64,000 nt of DNA. It comes from Anaerolineae bacterium. Lineage in GTDB: Bacteria > Chloroflexota > Anaerolineae > Aggregatilineales > JAFGMM01. Positions within the stretch are counted from its first letter, which is position 1, and every line of letters starts with the position of its first letter. A program made the translations under genes and the position numbers. The DNA is taken from positions 1,057,967-1,121,966 of the forward strand of contig JAOSJO010000001.1 of NCBI GenBank assembly GCA_027494055.1. The letters run 5' to 3'. The notes beneath the pieces are model-generated. The model was not told the DNA's origin. It ran no database searches and worked only from the letters and a program-made list of their open reading frames with translations. Below are positions 42,147 through 50,432 of the stretch, piece after piece.

Positions 42147-42470
42147 ATGGGAGATGATCTGCCGTTCAGCCCTACAGGGTCCGCGCCGGAGGGCGAGATG
42201 ATGCCGTTCCCGATTGACGACGCCTTCATCGAGGCCGCCCATCAGCGCGTGGTCGAGCAGATGCCGGAGCTGGCCGCGCACCAGCCTGAGGTCCGGCCCT
42301 CGCCCCCCAACGTCCTGCTGATCTACACTGTGCCGACGCCGGTGCCGGGGGCGCTCACGATGATGCGCATCACGCGCGCGGTGGTCAACAAGAAAGGCAA
42401 GATCGTCAAGCTCAGCACGAGCAAGGGCGCGGGGCCGGCCTTGCGCGTCGAGCTTGGCGCAGGGAGTTGA
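42147..42470 (+). CDS. small protein sharing the peptidase C-terminal tail
   Basis: An intact 107-residue protein. After an acidic/Pro-rich N-terminus (MGDDLPFSPTG) and a short helix, residues about 57-95 align without gaps to the last 39 residues of the TPR-peptidase. Shared positions include L, G, I-x-R, V, G-x-(V/I)-V-K and a terminal S-K. In the small protein 12 further residues follow. The RBS GAGAGGA supports the start; the gap to the FtsZ-like gene is 50 bases. Its function is unknown; a binding partner, adaptor or inhibitor-like copy of the peptidase tail is possible. Confidence 0.65.
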   Translation: MGDDLPFSPTGSAPEGEMMPFPIDDAFIEAAHQRVVEQMPELAAHQPEVRPSPPNVLLIYTVPTPVPGALTMMRITRAVVNKKGKIVKLSTSKGAGPALRVELGAGS

Positions 42471-42505
42471 CGCCGGTCCCGCCCGAAGCCTGGGGACCGG
42501 AAAGA

Positions 42506-42532
42506 CAACAGGGCGCACGCGCGCCCCTGTTG
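42506..42532. terminator. hairpin between convergent operons
   Basis: CAACAGGGCGC (42506-42516) pairs with GCGCCCCTGTTG (42521-42532, one bulge). It is followed by CGTTTGT on the plus strand and separates the FtsZ-like cassette from apgM. Confidence 0.5.
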
Positions 42533-42565
42533 CGTTTGTGGCGGTGAGATCGCGGCGGCGCGCGG

Positions 42566-43787
42566 CTACGCGCCGAACTTGTTCATCCGGTTGGCGTGCG
42601 CCAGCGCCAGCGGCATGATGTCGGTGGCGGGGAAGTGGCCCAACCCGCCGCCCATGCACTCCCGCTCGCCGAACGCGGTTGCGCGGTCGGGCATGTGTGT
42701 TTCGGGCGCCCACAGCAGCAGCGGGACCGGGTGCCAGCTATGCGCCTTGTATTTGGCCGGCGTCGAGTGGTCGCCGGTGATGACGATGACATCGGGCCCC
42801 GTCTCGCCCAGGAGGACGGGCAGCGCCGCGTCTACCGACTCGATGACTTTCGCCTTCGCGGCGAAATCGCCGTCCTCGCCCCGGCTGTCGGTGTACTTGA
42901 TGTGGCAGAACACGAAGTCATAGCCGGCCTCGAACTGCTGCATCACGCGCTTGAACTCGTCGGCGGGCGCGTCGTGCGGGTCGGTCTCGATCACGTCCAT
43001 GCCCACGAGCTGGCTCACGCCCTTGTACATGGGGTACACGGCCACGCACGCCGCCTTGAGCCGGTACACGTCGGCGTATTTGGGCAGGCTGGGGTCCATC
43101 GAGAAGCCGCGCAGCGTCACCATGTTGGCGGGGTGCTCGTCCTTGAGGATCGCCGCCACGCGCGCAATCCACTCGTTGACCAGGTCGGCGGTCTTCTGCG
43201 CCGCCGGTGACCGTGGCACGGCGGGCAGCGGGGCTTTGCCCGTGACCTGCGGGTCGGTGTCGTCGATGTCGCCGCTCAGGCCCTCGCCCCGGATCACCAC
43301 GCCGAAGCGGTACTCCTTCACCGGCTCGACGGTGATCTCGTAGGGCGGAATCTCGATGGCACGCAGCTTCGCCACCAGCTCGGCGCACTTCTCCGTCGGG
43401 ATGCGGCCGGCGCGCCGGTCGGTGATGACGCCGTTTGCATCGACGGTGCAGAAGTTGCCCCGAATCGCCACGTCTTTGGGGCCGATGTCCATGCCGATGC
43501 CGATACATTCCAGCATCCCGCGCCCGATCTCGTACTTCAGCGGGTCGTAGCCAAAGAGCGCCAGGTGCGCCGGCCCGCTGCCGGGCGCGACGCCGCGCGC
43601 GATCGGGATGCTCAGCCCACATGTGCCTTCGGCGGCGAGGCGGTCCATGTGGGGCGTGTGCGCCGCCTCCAGCTCGGTCGGGCCGCCGGGTTCGACCGGG
43701 AGGCCGCCGAGGCCGTCCATGATGAGCAGCAGGATTTTTGCCGCCTGACGCGCGTGTAAGGCGTCGTGTGAGTTCAAAGTCTGCCAT
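42566..43787 (-). CDS. apgM: cofactor-independent phosphoglycerate mutase, archaeal type
   Basis: About 406 residues of the alkaline phosphatase superfamily. KILLLIMDGLGGLPVE carries the metal-binding Asp, THE nucleophile region appears as PGSGPAHLALFGYDP (Ser), and the later metal ligands are in HIKYTDSRGEDGDF and VIVITGDHSTPAKYKAHSWHPVP. It interconverts 3- and 2-phosphoglycerate in glycolysis. The start is placed at the ATG at 43787 (AGGAGAAG upstream, MADFELTRRLTRASGG); one extra A in an A5 run near 43738 shifts the frame, and removing it gives ASGGKILLLIMDG. Confidence 0.9.
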
Positions 43788-44186
43788 TGTGGTTCTTCTC
43801 CTGATGGTAAAGCGCGCTTAAGTCAAAGGGATGGGGTATCCCTGGGCGTGCGGGTGTTGCGCTCTATGTTGTAACACGAAGCGCGCGAATCGCCTACCTG
43901 CGGCGTGCGAGTCTGACATGGCTATGCATTGCATGACAGAGTCCGGGGAGGCAGCGCAGATTCGAAACACGAAGCCACGAAAGGCGCGAAAACGCGAAAG
44001 AAAGCACCCAATCCTTTCGAGGCTTCGCATGTTTCGTGCTTTCGTGTTACGCATCTGGGTGCGTGCATCTCCGTTCCCGAACTTTGTCATGCTATCATGG
44101 CTATGTTTTCACTTGACTTTGTTAACATACTATTGGAATATAGCGTTGCAGGTCGATTCCTGAGTGGGCAACTTGTGGGGGACGCC
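43788..44186. other. intergenic region with MITE copy 2
   Basis: Mostly occupied by the 162-base repeat. The remaining sequence (44093-44186) is AT-rich near TATTGGAATATAGC and probably holds the promoter of the next gene; I cannot fix the boxes with confidence. Confidence 0.4.
43931..44092. mobile_element. MITE-like repeat, copy 2
   Basis: A 162-base element beginning GCATGACAGAGTCCGGGG and ending CCCGAACTTTGTCATGC. Its ends are therefore a long imperfect inverted repeat, and the interior closely matches the copy at 11057-11217 (CACGAA.CCACGAAAGGCGCG...GCTTTCGTGTTACG). Non-coding; no transposase nearby. Confidence 0.65.
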
Positions 44187-46454
44187 ATGCCAGACGACTC
44201 TAGAGGCGGGTACGAGTTTGGGCCGGTGCTGGGCAAGACCTTTCTTGCGCTCTTGCGGCAGCAGCACGACGATGGCTCGGTGCCCGCGACGGCGGGGATC
44301 GAACCCGCCGACCATTACAAGGCGCGACTCACGCACCACCTCGTCACCGCCCTGGTCGCCTGCGACTGCCTCGGCGGCGCGAGCCTGGAACGCGCGCTCC
44401 GGTGGTTCACCAACCTCCCGTCCCGCCAATCCTTCGGCGTGCAGGAGATGAACCAGCTTGAGGCGCTCCTGCGCGTGAACTTCGCGAAACACCGGCTTTC
44501 CATTGCGCCGCCCTTCGAGCTGATGCGCAGCCTGATCGAGGCGCTTATCGCCTGCCGGGACGATGGCAGCTACATCATTGGCGGCATCAGCCGGGGCGCG
44601 GGACCGTTCGCCAGCCTGTGGGCCATCAAGGTGCTGGACGCCGCCGCCGACCAGAACCTGCTGCCCGATGCAGGCGTGTACGAGACGTTGAAGACCGACA
44701 TCGGCGGGCTGTCGTACCACGTCCGCCTGGCGACGCAAGCGCCCGGCCGGCCGTTCATCATGCACAAGGACATTGCCCTCGCGCTGAAGCTCAAGTACAG
44801 GCTCCACGGCGGCCTGGACGCGGAGGACGAGGCCATCCTGCACAAGCTCTTCGACGCCAGAGATTCGGGCGGCGGCCTGTGGGACGTCGAACAGACCGAC
44901 ATGCGCAGCCTCGTGCCTCGCTTCCTGGAGCAGGGCCTTGCGCCGGCCCTCATCGGCGACAACGAGCGCAGTTGGCGCACCGCCCTCGTCGGCACCTGTT
45001 ACGTCATCGAGAACCTGATGCCGCTGCGCGAGGCGTATCCCAACGTCGTGAAGCCCATTCGGGAGACGACATGCCAACTGCTCGACGTGCTGAGCCGCGA
45101 TTCGTTTGAGGACCTGCGGACATACTTCCCCAGCGACCACGGCTACATACAGATTGCGTGCCGGCTGCTGGTCGCGGCGCAGGCGGTCCTGGGGTCGCTC
45201 AGCCCGCTGCTCGTGCCCTACCTGGCGGACGAGTCGAGCGCGCACCACCAGGAGGAGGCCGCCCGCCCGCTGTACGCCCTCGACGAGGAGGGCATCATCG
45301 AGACGATGCGGAAGTGGTTCAAGGTCACTTACGAGGGGGACTTCCAGCGCCTGACGCGCGGCTTTTCGGGCGCGCACGTGGTGCGCGTGCGGCCCCGGCT
45401 GGCGATCCCGTCTGCAAACGTCAAGGGCGGGCGCGAACACCTCCGGCTGCCGGGGCTGGACAGCCTGGTGGTCAAGTACGGCTCGCCGGCGGACATCGAA
45501 GCCGAGGTGCAGAACTGTGGCCGGCTCCCGGAGCGCCTGCGCGAGCGCTTCGCCACGATGCCTGAGATCATCCACAGCAGCGGCGATAAGGTCTTTACCG
45601 TGATCCAGGACCTGGTCGGGTTCGAGGCGCTGGAGGAGTTCCTGCCCAAGGCGCGCAATCGCGGCGTCGAGGAGCAGTTGGCGCATGAGCTGGTCGTCTT
45701 TCTGCGCGATTTTCACACGCTCGGAATGCAGTTGCAGCCGGAGCGCCCGGCCAGGGTGGGGCTGGCGCGGCGGCTCTACCTGGAGCCGGCCTGGCGCTAC
45801 CTGGGCAGCGTGTTCCCCCTGCTGCACGAGCCGAAGATATTTCAGTTTCTCCAGGACAAGGGTTCCAGTGTGGTCAGCCAGGCGCAGCCGATGGAAATCG
45901 ACTTCCGTATGTTGCTCGCGTCGCTGCATGGGCACGAGGGCACGCTCAACGAGTTCAGCCCGACCTACATGCACGGCGACCTGCACGCGCGCAACATCAT
46001 GCTGCGGACCACCGGCGACGCCAACGCGCCGTTTCGCTTCCGGTTCATCGACCTGGAGAACGTCACCGCCGATGGCGACTACGCCTATGACATCGGCGAG
46101 CTGTGCGCGAGCCTGAGCCTGTACGTCCGCGAGTCTGGCGAGGCGCGGCTCGAAGCGCTGGCCGACAACATCAGCCAGCACCTCCAGGCCGCTTACCAGG
46201 ACCTCGCCACGGCCAATGACGACCAGTTGTTCGCGGTCCGGCTGGAGTTGGCGCGGTGCCGCGCCTCGCTGCGCATCGCGCACGGGAAGTCCAAAGAGGC
46301 GCGGCTTTACCTGGACAACGGCACGCTCAACCGCGCGACCGACATCGTGCGCGACGCTTTCAAGCTGGTTGACGACGCCCTGACGAGCCTGCGGCAGGCG
46401 GTCGAGTGGCTGGGCGTTGACACGCCCGACCTCGGCAAGATCGCGGCGGATTGA
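44187..46454 (+). CDS. alpha-helical domain fused to an APH-like kinase
   Basis: An intact protein of about 755 residues. The N-terminal about 380 residues are all-helical with repeated pieces (GGISRGAGPFASLWAIKVLDA, ESGGGLWD-like DSGGGLWDVEQ, ALVGTCYVIENLM) that recall alpha/alpha toroids such as terpenoid cyclase-like domains. The C-terminal half is an aminoglycoside/choline-kinase-like fold: TRGFSGAHVVRVRP, LVVKYG (Lys), YMHGDLHARNIML (catalytic HGDxHxxN) and RFIDLENV (metal Asp). Such kinases phosphorylate small molecules or sugars. This two-domain combination is not one I recognise. ATG at 44187 is chosen; an upstream in-frame ATG at 44098 lies at the edge of the repeat. Confidence 0.6.
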   Translation: MPDDSRGGYEFGPVLGKTFLALLRQQHDDGSVPATAGIEPADHYKARLTHHLVTALVACDCLGGASLERALRWFTNLPSRQSFGVQEMNQLEALLRVNFAKHRLSIAPPFELMRSLIEALIACRDDGSYIIGGISRGAGPFASLWAIKVLDAAADQNLLPDAGVYETLKTDIGGLSYHVRLATQAPGRPFIMHKDIALALKLKYRLHGGLDAEDEAILHKLFDARDSGGGLWDVEQTDMRSLVPRFLEQGLAPALIGDNERSWRTALVGTCYVIENLMPLREAYPNVVKPIRETTCQLLDVLSRDSFEDLRTYFPSDHGYIQIACRLLVAAQAVLGSLSPLLVPYLADESSAHHQEEAARPLYALDEEGIIETMRKWFKVTYEGDFQRLTRGFSGAHVVRVRPRLAIPSANVKGGREHLRLPGLDSLVVKYGSPADIEAEVQNCGRLPERLRERFATMPEIIHSSGDKVFTVIQDLVGFEALEEFLPKARNRGVEEQLAHELVVFLRDFHTLGMQLQPERPARVGLARRLYLEPAWRYLGSVFPLLHEPKIFQFLQDKGSSVVSQAQPMEIDFRMLLASLHGHEGTLNEFSPTYMHGDLHARNIMLRTTGDANAPFRFRFIDLENVTADGDYAYDIGELCASLSLYVRESGEARLEALADNISQHLQAAYQDLATANDDQLFAVRLELARCRASLRIAHGKSKEARLYLDNGTLNRATDIVRDAFKLVDDALTSLRQAVEWLGVDTPDLGKIAAD

Positions 46455-46476
46455 GCGCGCCGATGACGCGCCCGGC

Positions 46477-47408
46477 TCAGTCCAACGGGATCAACTGTAC
46501 CTGTGGCAGCAGCCGCTCCACGTCCTCGCGCCGGCAGTCGGCGGTGCCGGGCGTGAGGCAGACCGCCGCCGCCGCCGCAAACGCCAGCCGAAGCCCCTCC
46601 TCAAACGGCTTTCCCTGCGCGAGCGCCGCCGCCATACCCGCCAGCACCGCGTCGCCCGCGCCGGCGGGGTTCACCACCTCGACCGGGACCGGCGGGATGT
46701 GGTACGCGCGCCCCTCGGTGACGGCGAGCGCCCCTCCGTGCCCAGGGTGGCGAGCACAATCTTCACGCCGCGCGCCAGGATGTCGCGGGCGGCGGCGCGC
46801 ACGTCGGCCTGCGTGCGAAGCGCGCGCCCGACCAGCGCCTCCAGTTCCTCGCGATTGGGCTTGACCATCGTCGGCGCGGCTTCGAGGCCGATGGGAAGCG
46901 CCGGGCCGCTGGCGTCGTAGACAACGGGCACGCCGCGCGCGTGCGCCTGCCGGATCAGTTCCGGGTTGAGCGCCAGGTCCACGCCGTCCGGCAGCTTCCC
47001 GGCCAGGATCACGCACGTCGCCTGTTCGAGCGCCTGTGTGTAGCGCGCGCGCAGGTCGTCCACGTGTTCGGGCAACACCTCCAGTCCCTCGGCGGTGATG
47101 GTGGTGTGCGTGCCGTCCTCCTGGTCGACGATCACGATGTTGGTCCGTGACGTGCCGCCGGTCCAGGTGAAGTCGGTGCGCACGCCGCGCGCTTCGAGCA
47201 TGGCCCGCATACGCTGCCCGGTCTCGCCGGCGGCGAAGCCGAGCAGGGTGGGCCGGTAGCCAAGCGCGCCCAGGACCCACGCGGCGTCGGAGGCCTTGCC
47301 GGCCATGCCCCACGCCGAAGCCGTCGCGCGGAGCGTCCGGTTCCACGCGACGCGCGGCACAAACAGCACCCGGTCAATGCCGGTGTTCGGGTTGACGGCC
47401 AGGATCAT
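46477..47408 (-). CDS. PfkB-family sugar-phosphate kinase (FruK/LacC type)
   Basis: About 310 residues. It has the hexose-6-phosphate-kinase N-terminus MILAVNPNTGIDRVLFV, GKASDAAWVLGALG, and the PfkB C-terminal signature NPAGAGDAVLAGMAAAL with the catalytic Asp. Family members phosphorylate fructose 1-phosphate or tagatose 6-phosphate. One G is missing near 46735 (GTEGALAVT reads through when repaired). It is the last gene of a cluster with a class II aldolase, an SIS protein and murQ, a context favouring tagatose-6-phosphate or fructose-1-phosphate. Confidence 0.85.
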
Positions 47409-47573
47409 GACACGAGCCTTTCAAGGTCGATGCGGCAGGCGCGGGTGAGGAATGGACAGTGCATTGTTGTCTGACCCCGCGACTGGTGGATGCTGAGTGA
47501 TTGCACGGGCAATGCGCTGACCGCCCTGCAGGAGCATGGCGTGCTGTATTCCTACCAACCGCCATATCTGGCG

Positions 47574-47602
47574 GTAGGGGCGACCCGCCGGGTCGCCCCT
47601 AC
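47574..47602. repeat. GTAGGGGCGACCC palindrome
   Basis: A perfect inverted repeat with GTAGGGGCGACCC and its complement, one of the GTAGGGGC...GCCCCTAC elements in this window. A second, GTAGGGGCAAGG, follows at 47640-47667. Confidence 0.55.
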
Positions 47603-47639
47603 GACCCCTACATCTCAAGGTTTTGTGATCGGCGCATAG

Positions 47640-47667
47640 TAGGGGCAAGGCATGCCTTGCCCCTACA
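47640..47667. repeat. GTAGGGGCAAGG palindrome
   Basis: Perfect 12-bp arms around CATG, 34 bases before the aldolase stop codon on the opposite strand. Belongs to the same family as 18041-18069 and 47574-47602 and may stabilise the 3' end of the upstream aldolase mRNA. Confidence 0.55.
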
Positions 47668-47700
47668 CCTCACTGCTCAGAAGCCTCTGTTCCAGCCGGC

Positions 47701-48333
47701 CTACGCAATCAACCTGCCGAGAATCACGCACATCGCGTTGACGTCGGCGCGCTCCACCACGTCGAAGGCGTCCGCGAGGTCGCGGCCCATCGCGATCATG
47801 CCGTGCGTGGGTAGCACCAGCGCCAGGCCGTTCTTCTTGAAGCGCTCTTTCTGCGCCAGCATGGCGGCCACGATGTTGTCGGCAAGCGTCTGCGAGTGCG
47901 AAGGCGCGTAGGGGATCGCCTCCACCACGCCGAACTTCTGCGTGTACTCCAGCACCGGCGGGATCGACGCGCTCGCCGACGCGAACACCGTCACCCAGCG
48001 CGGGTGCGCGTGGATCACGCCGCCGGCCTCCGGGAAGGCGCGGTAAAGGCCCAGGTGCGCCTTGCCCTCGCGTGAGAACCCCGGCGTGCTTTCGGCGTCG
48101 GGGTCGTTTAGATCGACCGCGATGACCTGCGCCGGCGTCAGATGCCACTGGTACTTGCTGCCGGCGTAGCGCGGCGAGAGGAACACCCGGTCGCCGACGC
48201 GGACACTCAGGTTGCCGCCGGCGGTGTTCGTCAGTTGGCGCGCGAAGAGCAGGCCGCCAAGCTCGGCGATGGCGGCGCGCGCCTCCTGCTCGGTGAGCGT
48301 GTCGGTCTTGCGTGTAATGGTGATGTCTGCCAT
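47701..48333 (-). CDS. class II aldolase/adducin-family protein
   Basis: An intact 210-residue protein of the fuculose-1-phosphate aldolase/ribulose-5-phosphate epimerase fold. Recognisable pieces are NTAGGNLSVRVGDRVFLSP, EGKAHLGLYRAFPEAGGVIHAHPRWVTVFA (zinc His-x-His, quoted in part) and LVLPTHGMIAMG (third His). These zinc enzymes cleave or isomerise sugar phosphates. The start at 48333 (MADITITRKTD) fits the fold. Lies between the SIS protein and the PfkB kinase, so a sugar-phosphate cleavage in the same pathway is likely. Confidence 0.8.
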   Translation of the reverse strand: MADITITRKTDTLTEQEARAAIAELGGLLFARQLTNTAGGNLSVRVGDRVFLSPRYAGSKYQWHLTPAQVIAVDLNDPDAESTPGFSREGKAHLGLYRAFPEAGGVIHAHPRWVTVFASASASIPPVLEYTQKFGVVEAIPYAPSHSQTLADNIVAAMLAQKERFKKNGLALVLPTHGMIAMGRDLADAFDVVERADVNAMCVILGRLIA

Positions 48334-48359
48334 CTTGGTTTTGTCCGATCCGTTTCGGG

Positions 48360-49479
48360 TCACTCAAACTTGTCGATGTAGTATACCAGGCGTCCGTCCA
48401 CTTCTCGATAGCTGCCCACCATCTCGGACTCCGCCGGGTGATCGACGTTCTGGCCGCGCGCCATGCCGAGGTACACAACGAAAAGCTGGATCGCCGGCGC
48501 GTAGGCCACGGGCGCGAGGAACTCGTCCACGTCGAACGGCAGACCGACGAACGTATCCGCGACGCCGCGCAGGTCCCAGTCGCCCTCGCGCCCCAGCGCG
48601 ATGAGCGTCGCCGGCAGCCGGCCGAGCGTCCGCGCGATGCTCGCCACGCTCTGGTGGCCCCGTCCCGGCGGCCCGATGAGGAACGCGACCGGCATCGCGC
48701 CGCGTACCGCGTTCATGTACCCGTGCCGCATCTCGTTGGCGGGGATGCCATCGGCGTGCACGCCCGCGCACTCGCGCGCCTTAAGCATCCCTTCCAGCGC
48801 GAGCGCGTAGTTCGGCCCGTTGCCGATGAAGAACATGCCGGTGGCTTCGGCGCACTGCGCCGCGAGCGCGCGGACCGGCGCATCGGCGGCGGCGAGCGCC
48901 TGCGACGCCAGGCCGGGCAGCGCGAGCAGGCCGGCCTCCATGGCGTCCAGCCTGTCAGTAGAGACGCCACCGGCGGCGCGCGCCACGGCCAGGCCAACCA
49001 GCATCGACAGGACCGCCTCGATCTGGAAGCTCTTGGTCGCCGGCGCAACCTCCGCGCCGTAGTCGAACGGGAGGCGCGACGGTCGCCTCGGTTGCCAGCG
49101 TGCTCGTCGCGTCGCCGGCGATGCCGACCAGCGTCGCGCCCGCCTGCTTGATCGCGTCGATGGCGTCGATCACATCGCCGGTCTCCCCGGAGCGCGAGCC
49201 GATGAGCACCCAGTCGCCCGCGTCCACGGGCGCGTAGGCGGCGAACTCGCTGGCGTGCATCACCGTGACCGGGCGGCGCGCGAATTCCTGGACGATGGAC
49301 GCGCCGCACATCGTGGCGAAGAGCGAGCTGGCGCACCCGGTCACCCAGATGTGGCGCGGCGGCTGCGCGCGCAGGCGCGCGATCAGGTCAGGGAGGCGCG
49401 GCAGGGCGGCGGCGAGCGCGGCTTCGATGAAGGGCGGCTGCTCGCGGACGTGGCCCAGGGTCAGGGGTTCGGCTTGCAT
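48360..49479 (-). CDS. SIS-domain sugar isomerase (AgaS/GlmS C-terminal type)
   Basis: About 373 residues with two SIS domains: HIWVTGCASSLFATMCG and IGSRSGETGDVIDAI in the first, and MFFIGNGPNYALALEGMLKARECAGVHADG (quoted in part) in the second. This is the layout of GlmS C-terminal and AgaS proteins, which isomerise or deaminate amino-sugar phosphates. A frame break near 49075 is bridged (EATVALPFDYGAEVAPATKSF). No N-terminal glutaminase domain is present, so it acts catabolically. It follows murQ by 42 bases. Confidence 0.75.
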
Positions 49480-49521
49480 CGTGATCGTGTGCTCCTTTGT
49501 GACATCCCTTGCTGATGCGCG

Positions 49522-50406
49522 TCAGCCTTCCACCGCGCGGCGGACGAACCCGCCCGCCGCCTCCAGGCGCGCACGCGCGGCGTCTGCGTCGAGGCCGGCA
49601 AGGCCCATGACCACGGCGGTCTTGACGTGCCAGTCGGCGGCCTCCAGCCAGGCGCGGGCGGTCGCTTCGTCCGCGCCGGTCGCCTCGCGCACGATGCGCA
49701 CCGCGCGCCCGTGCAGCTTGACGTTCGTCGCGCGCACCCCCACCATCAGGTTGCCGTAGACGTGGCCGAGGCGCACCATCACGGCGGTGCTGAGCATGTT
49801 GAGCGCCACCTTCTGCGCCGTGCCCGCGCTCAGCCGCGTCGAGCCGGTCAGCGCCTCCGGCCCGACCACAATCGGGATGGGCCACGCCGCCGCCTCGGTG
49901 AGCGGCGAGGGGTGGTTGTTCGCCAGCCCGACGGTGAACGCGCCTCGCGCGCGCGCCGCCTCGACGGCGGCGACGGTGTAGGGGGTGCTGCCGCTCGCCG
50001 CGATGCCCACAACCGAGTCGACCTCGGTCACGCCCGCGCCGGCGATGGCCTGCCGCCCGGCCTCGGTGTCGTCCTCCGCGCCCTCCACCGCGCCGACCAT
50101 CGCGGCGTTGCCGCCGGCCACGAGCGCCGTCACCAGCGCCGGCGCGACGCCGAACGTGGGCGGGCACTCGATGGCGTCGAGCATGGCGGCGCGCCCCGCC
50201 GACCCCGCGCCAACGTAGATCAGACGCCCGCCGCGCCCCATGCGTTCGGCGACGCGGTCCGCCGCCCCGGCAATCAACGTCAGCGCCCCGCCGACCGTCT
50301 CCATCGCGCGCAAGTCCTGGCGGTGCATCGCCTGCACGATTTCCAGGCTCGTCATCCGGTCAAGGTCCATCGTGTCGGCGTTGCGCGCCTCGGTTACGCG
50401 GTTCAT
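49522..50406 (-). CDS. murQ: N-acetylmuramic acid 6-phosphate etherase
   Basis: An intact 294-residue protein. MurQ signature blocks are TEARNADTMDLDRM, RLIYVGAGSAGRAAMLDAIECPPTF (quoted in part), GIAASGSTPYTVAAVEAARARG and ANVKLHGRA-like TNVKLHGRAVRIV. It removes D-lactate from MurNAc-6-phosphate to give GlcNAc-6-phosphate, a cell-wall recycling step. It starts the cluster murQ-SIS-aldolase-pfkB on the minus strand, 27 bases after the helicase stop codon. No nagA or murK is adjacent. Confidence 0.93.
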   Translation of the reverse strand: MNRVTEARNADTMDLDRMTSLEIVQAMHRQDLRAMETVGGALTLIAGAADRVAERMGRGGRLIYVGAGSAGRAAMLDAIECPPTFGVAPALVTALVAGGNAAMVGAVEGAEDDTEAGRQAIAGAGVTEVDSVVGIAASGSTPYTVAAVEAARARGAFTVGLANNHPSPLTEAAAWPIPIVVGPEALTGSTRLSAGTAQKVALNMLSTAVMVRLGHVYGNLMVGVRATNVKLHGRAVRIVREATGADEATARAWLEAADWHVKTAVVMGLAGLDADAARARLEAAGGFVRRAVEG

Positions 50407-50432
50407 CGGTCCTCGTTTCGTGTGCGTGGCGT

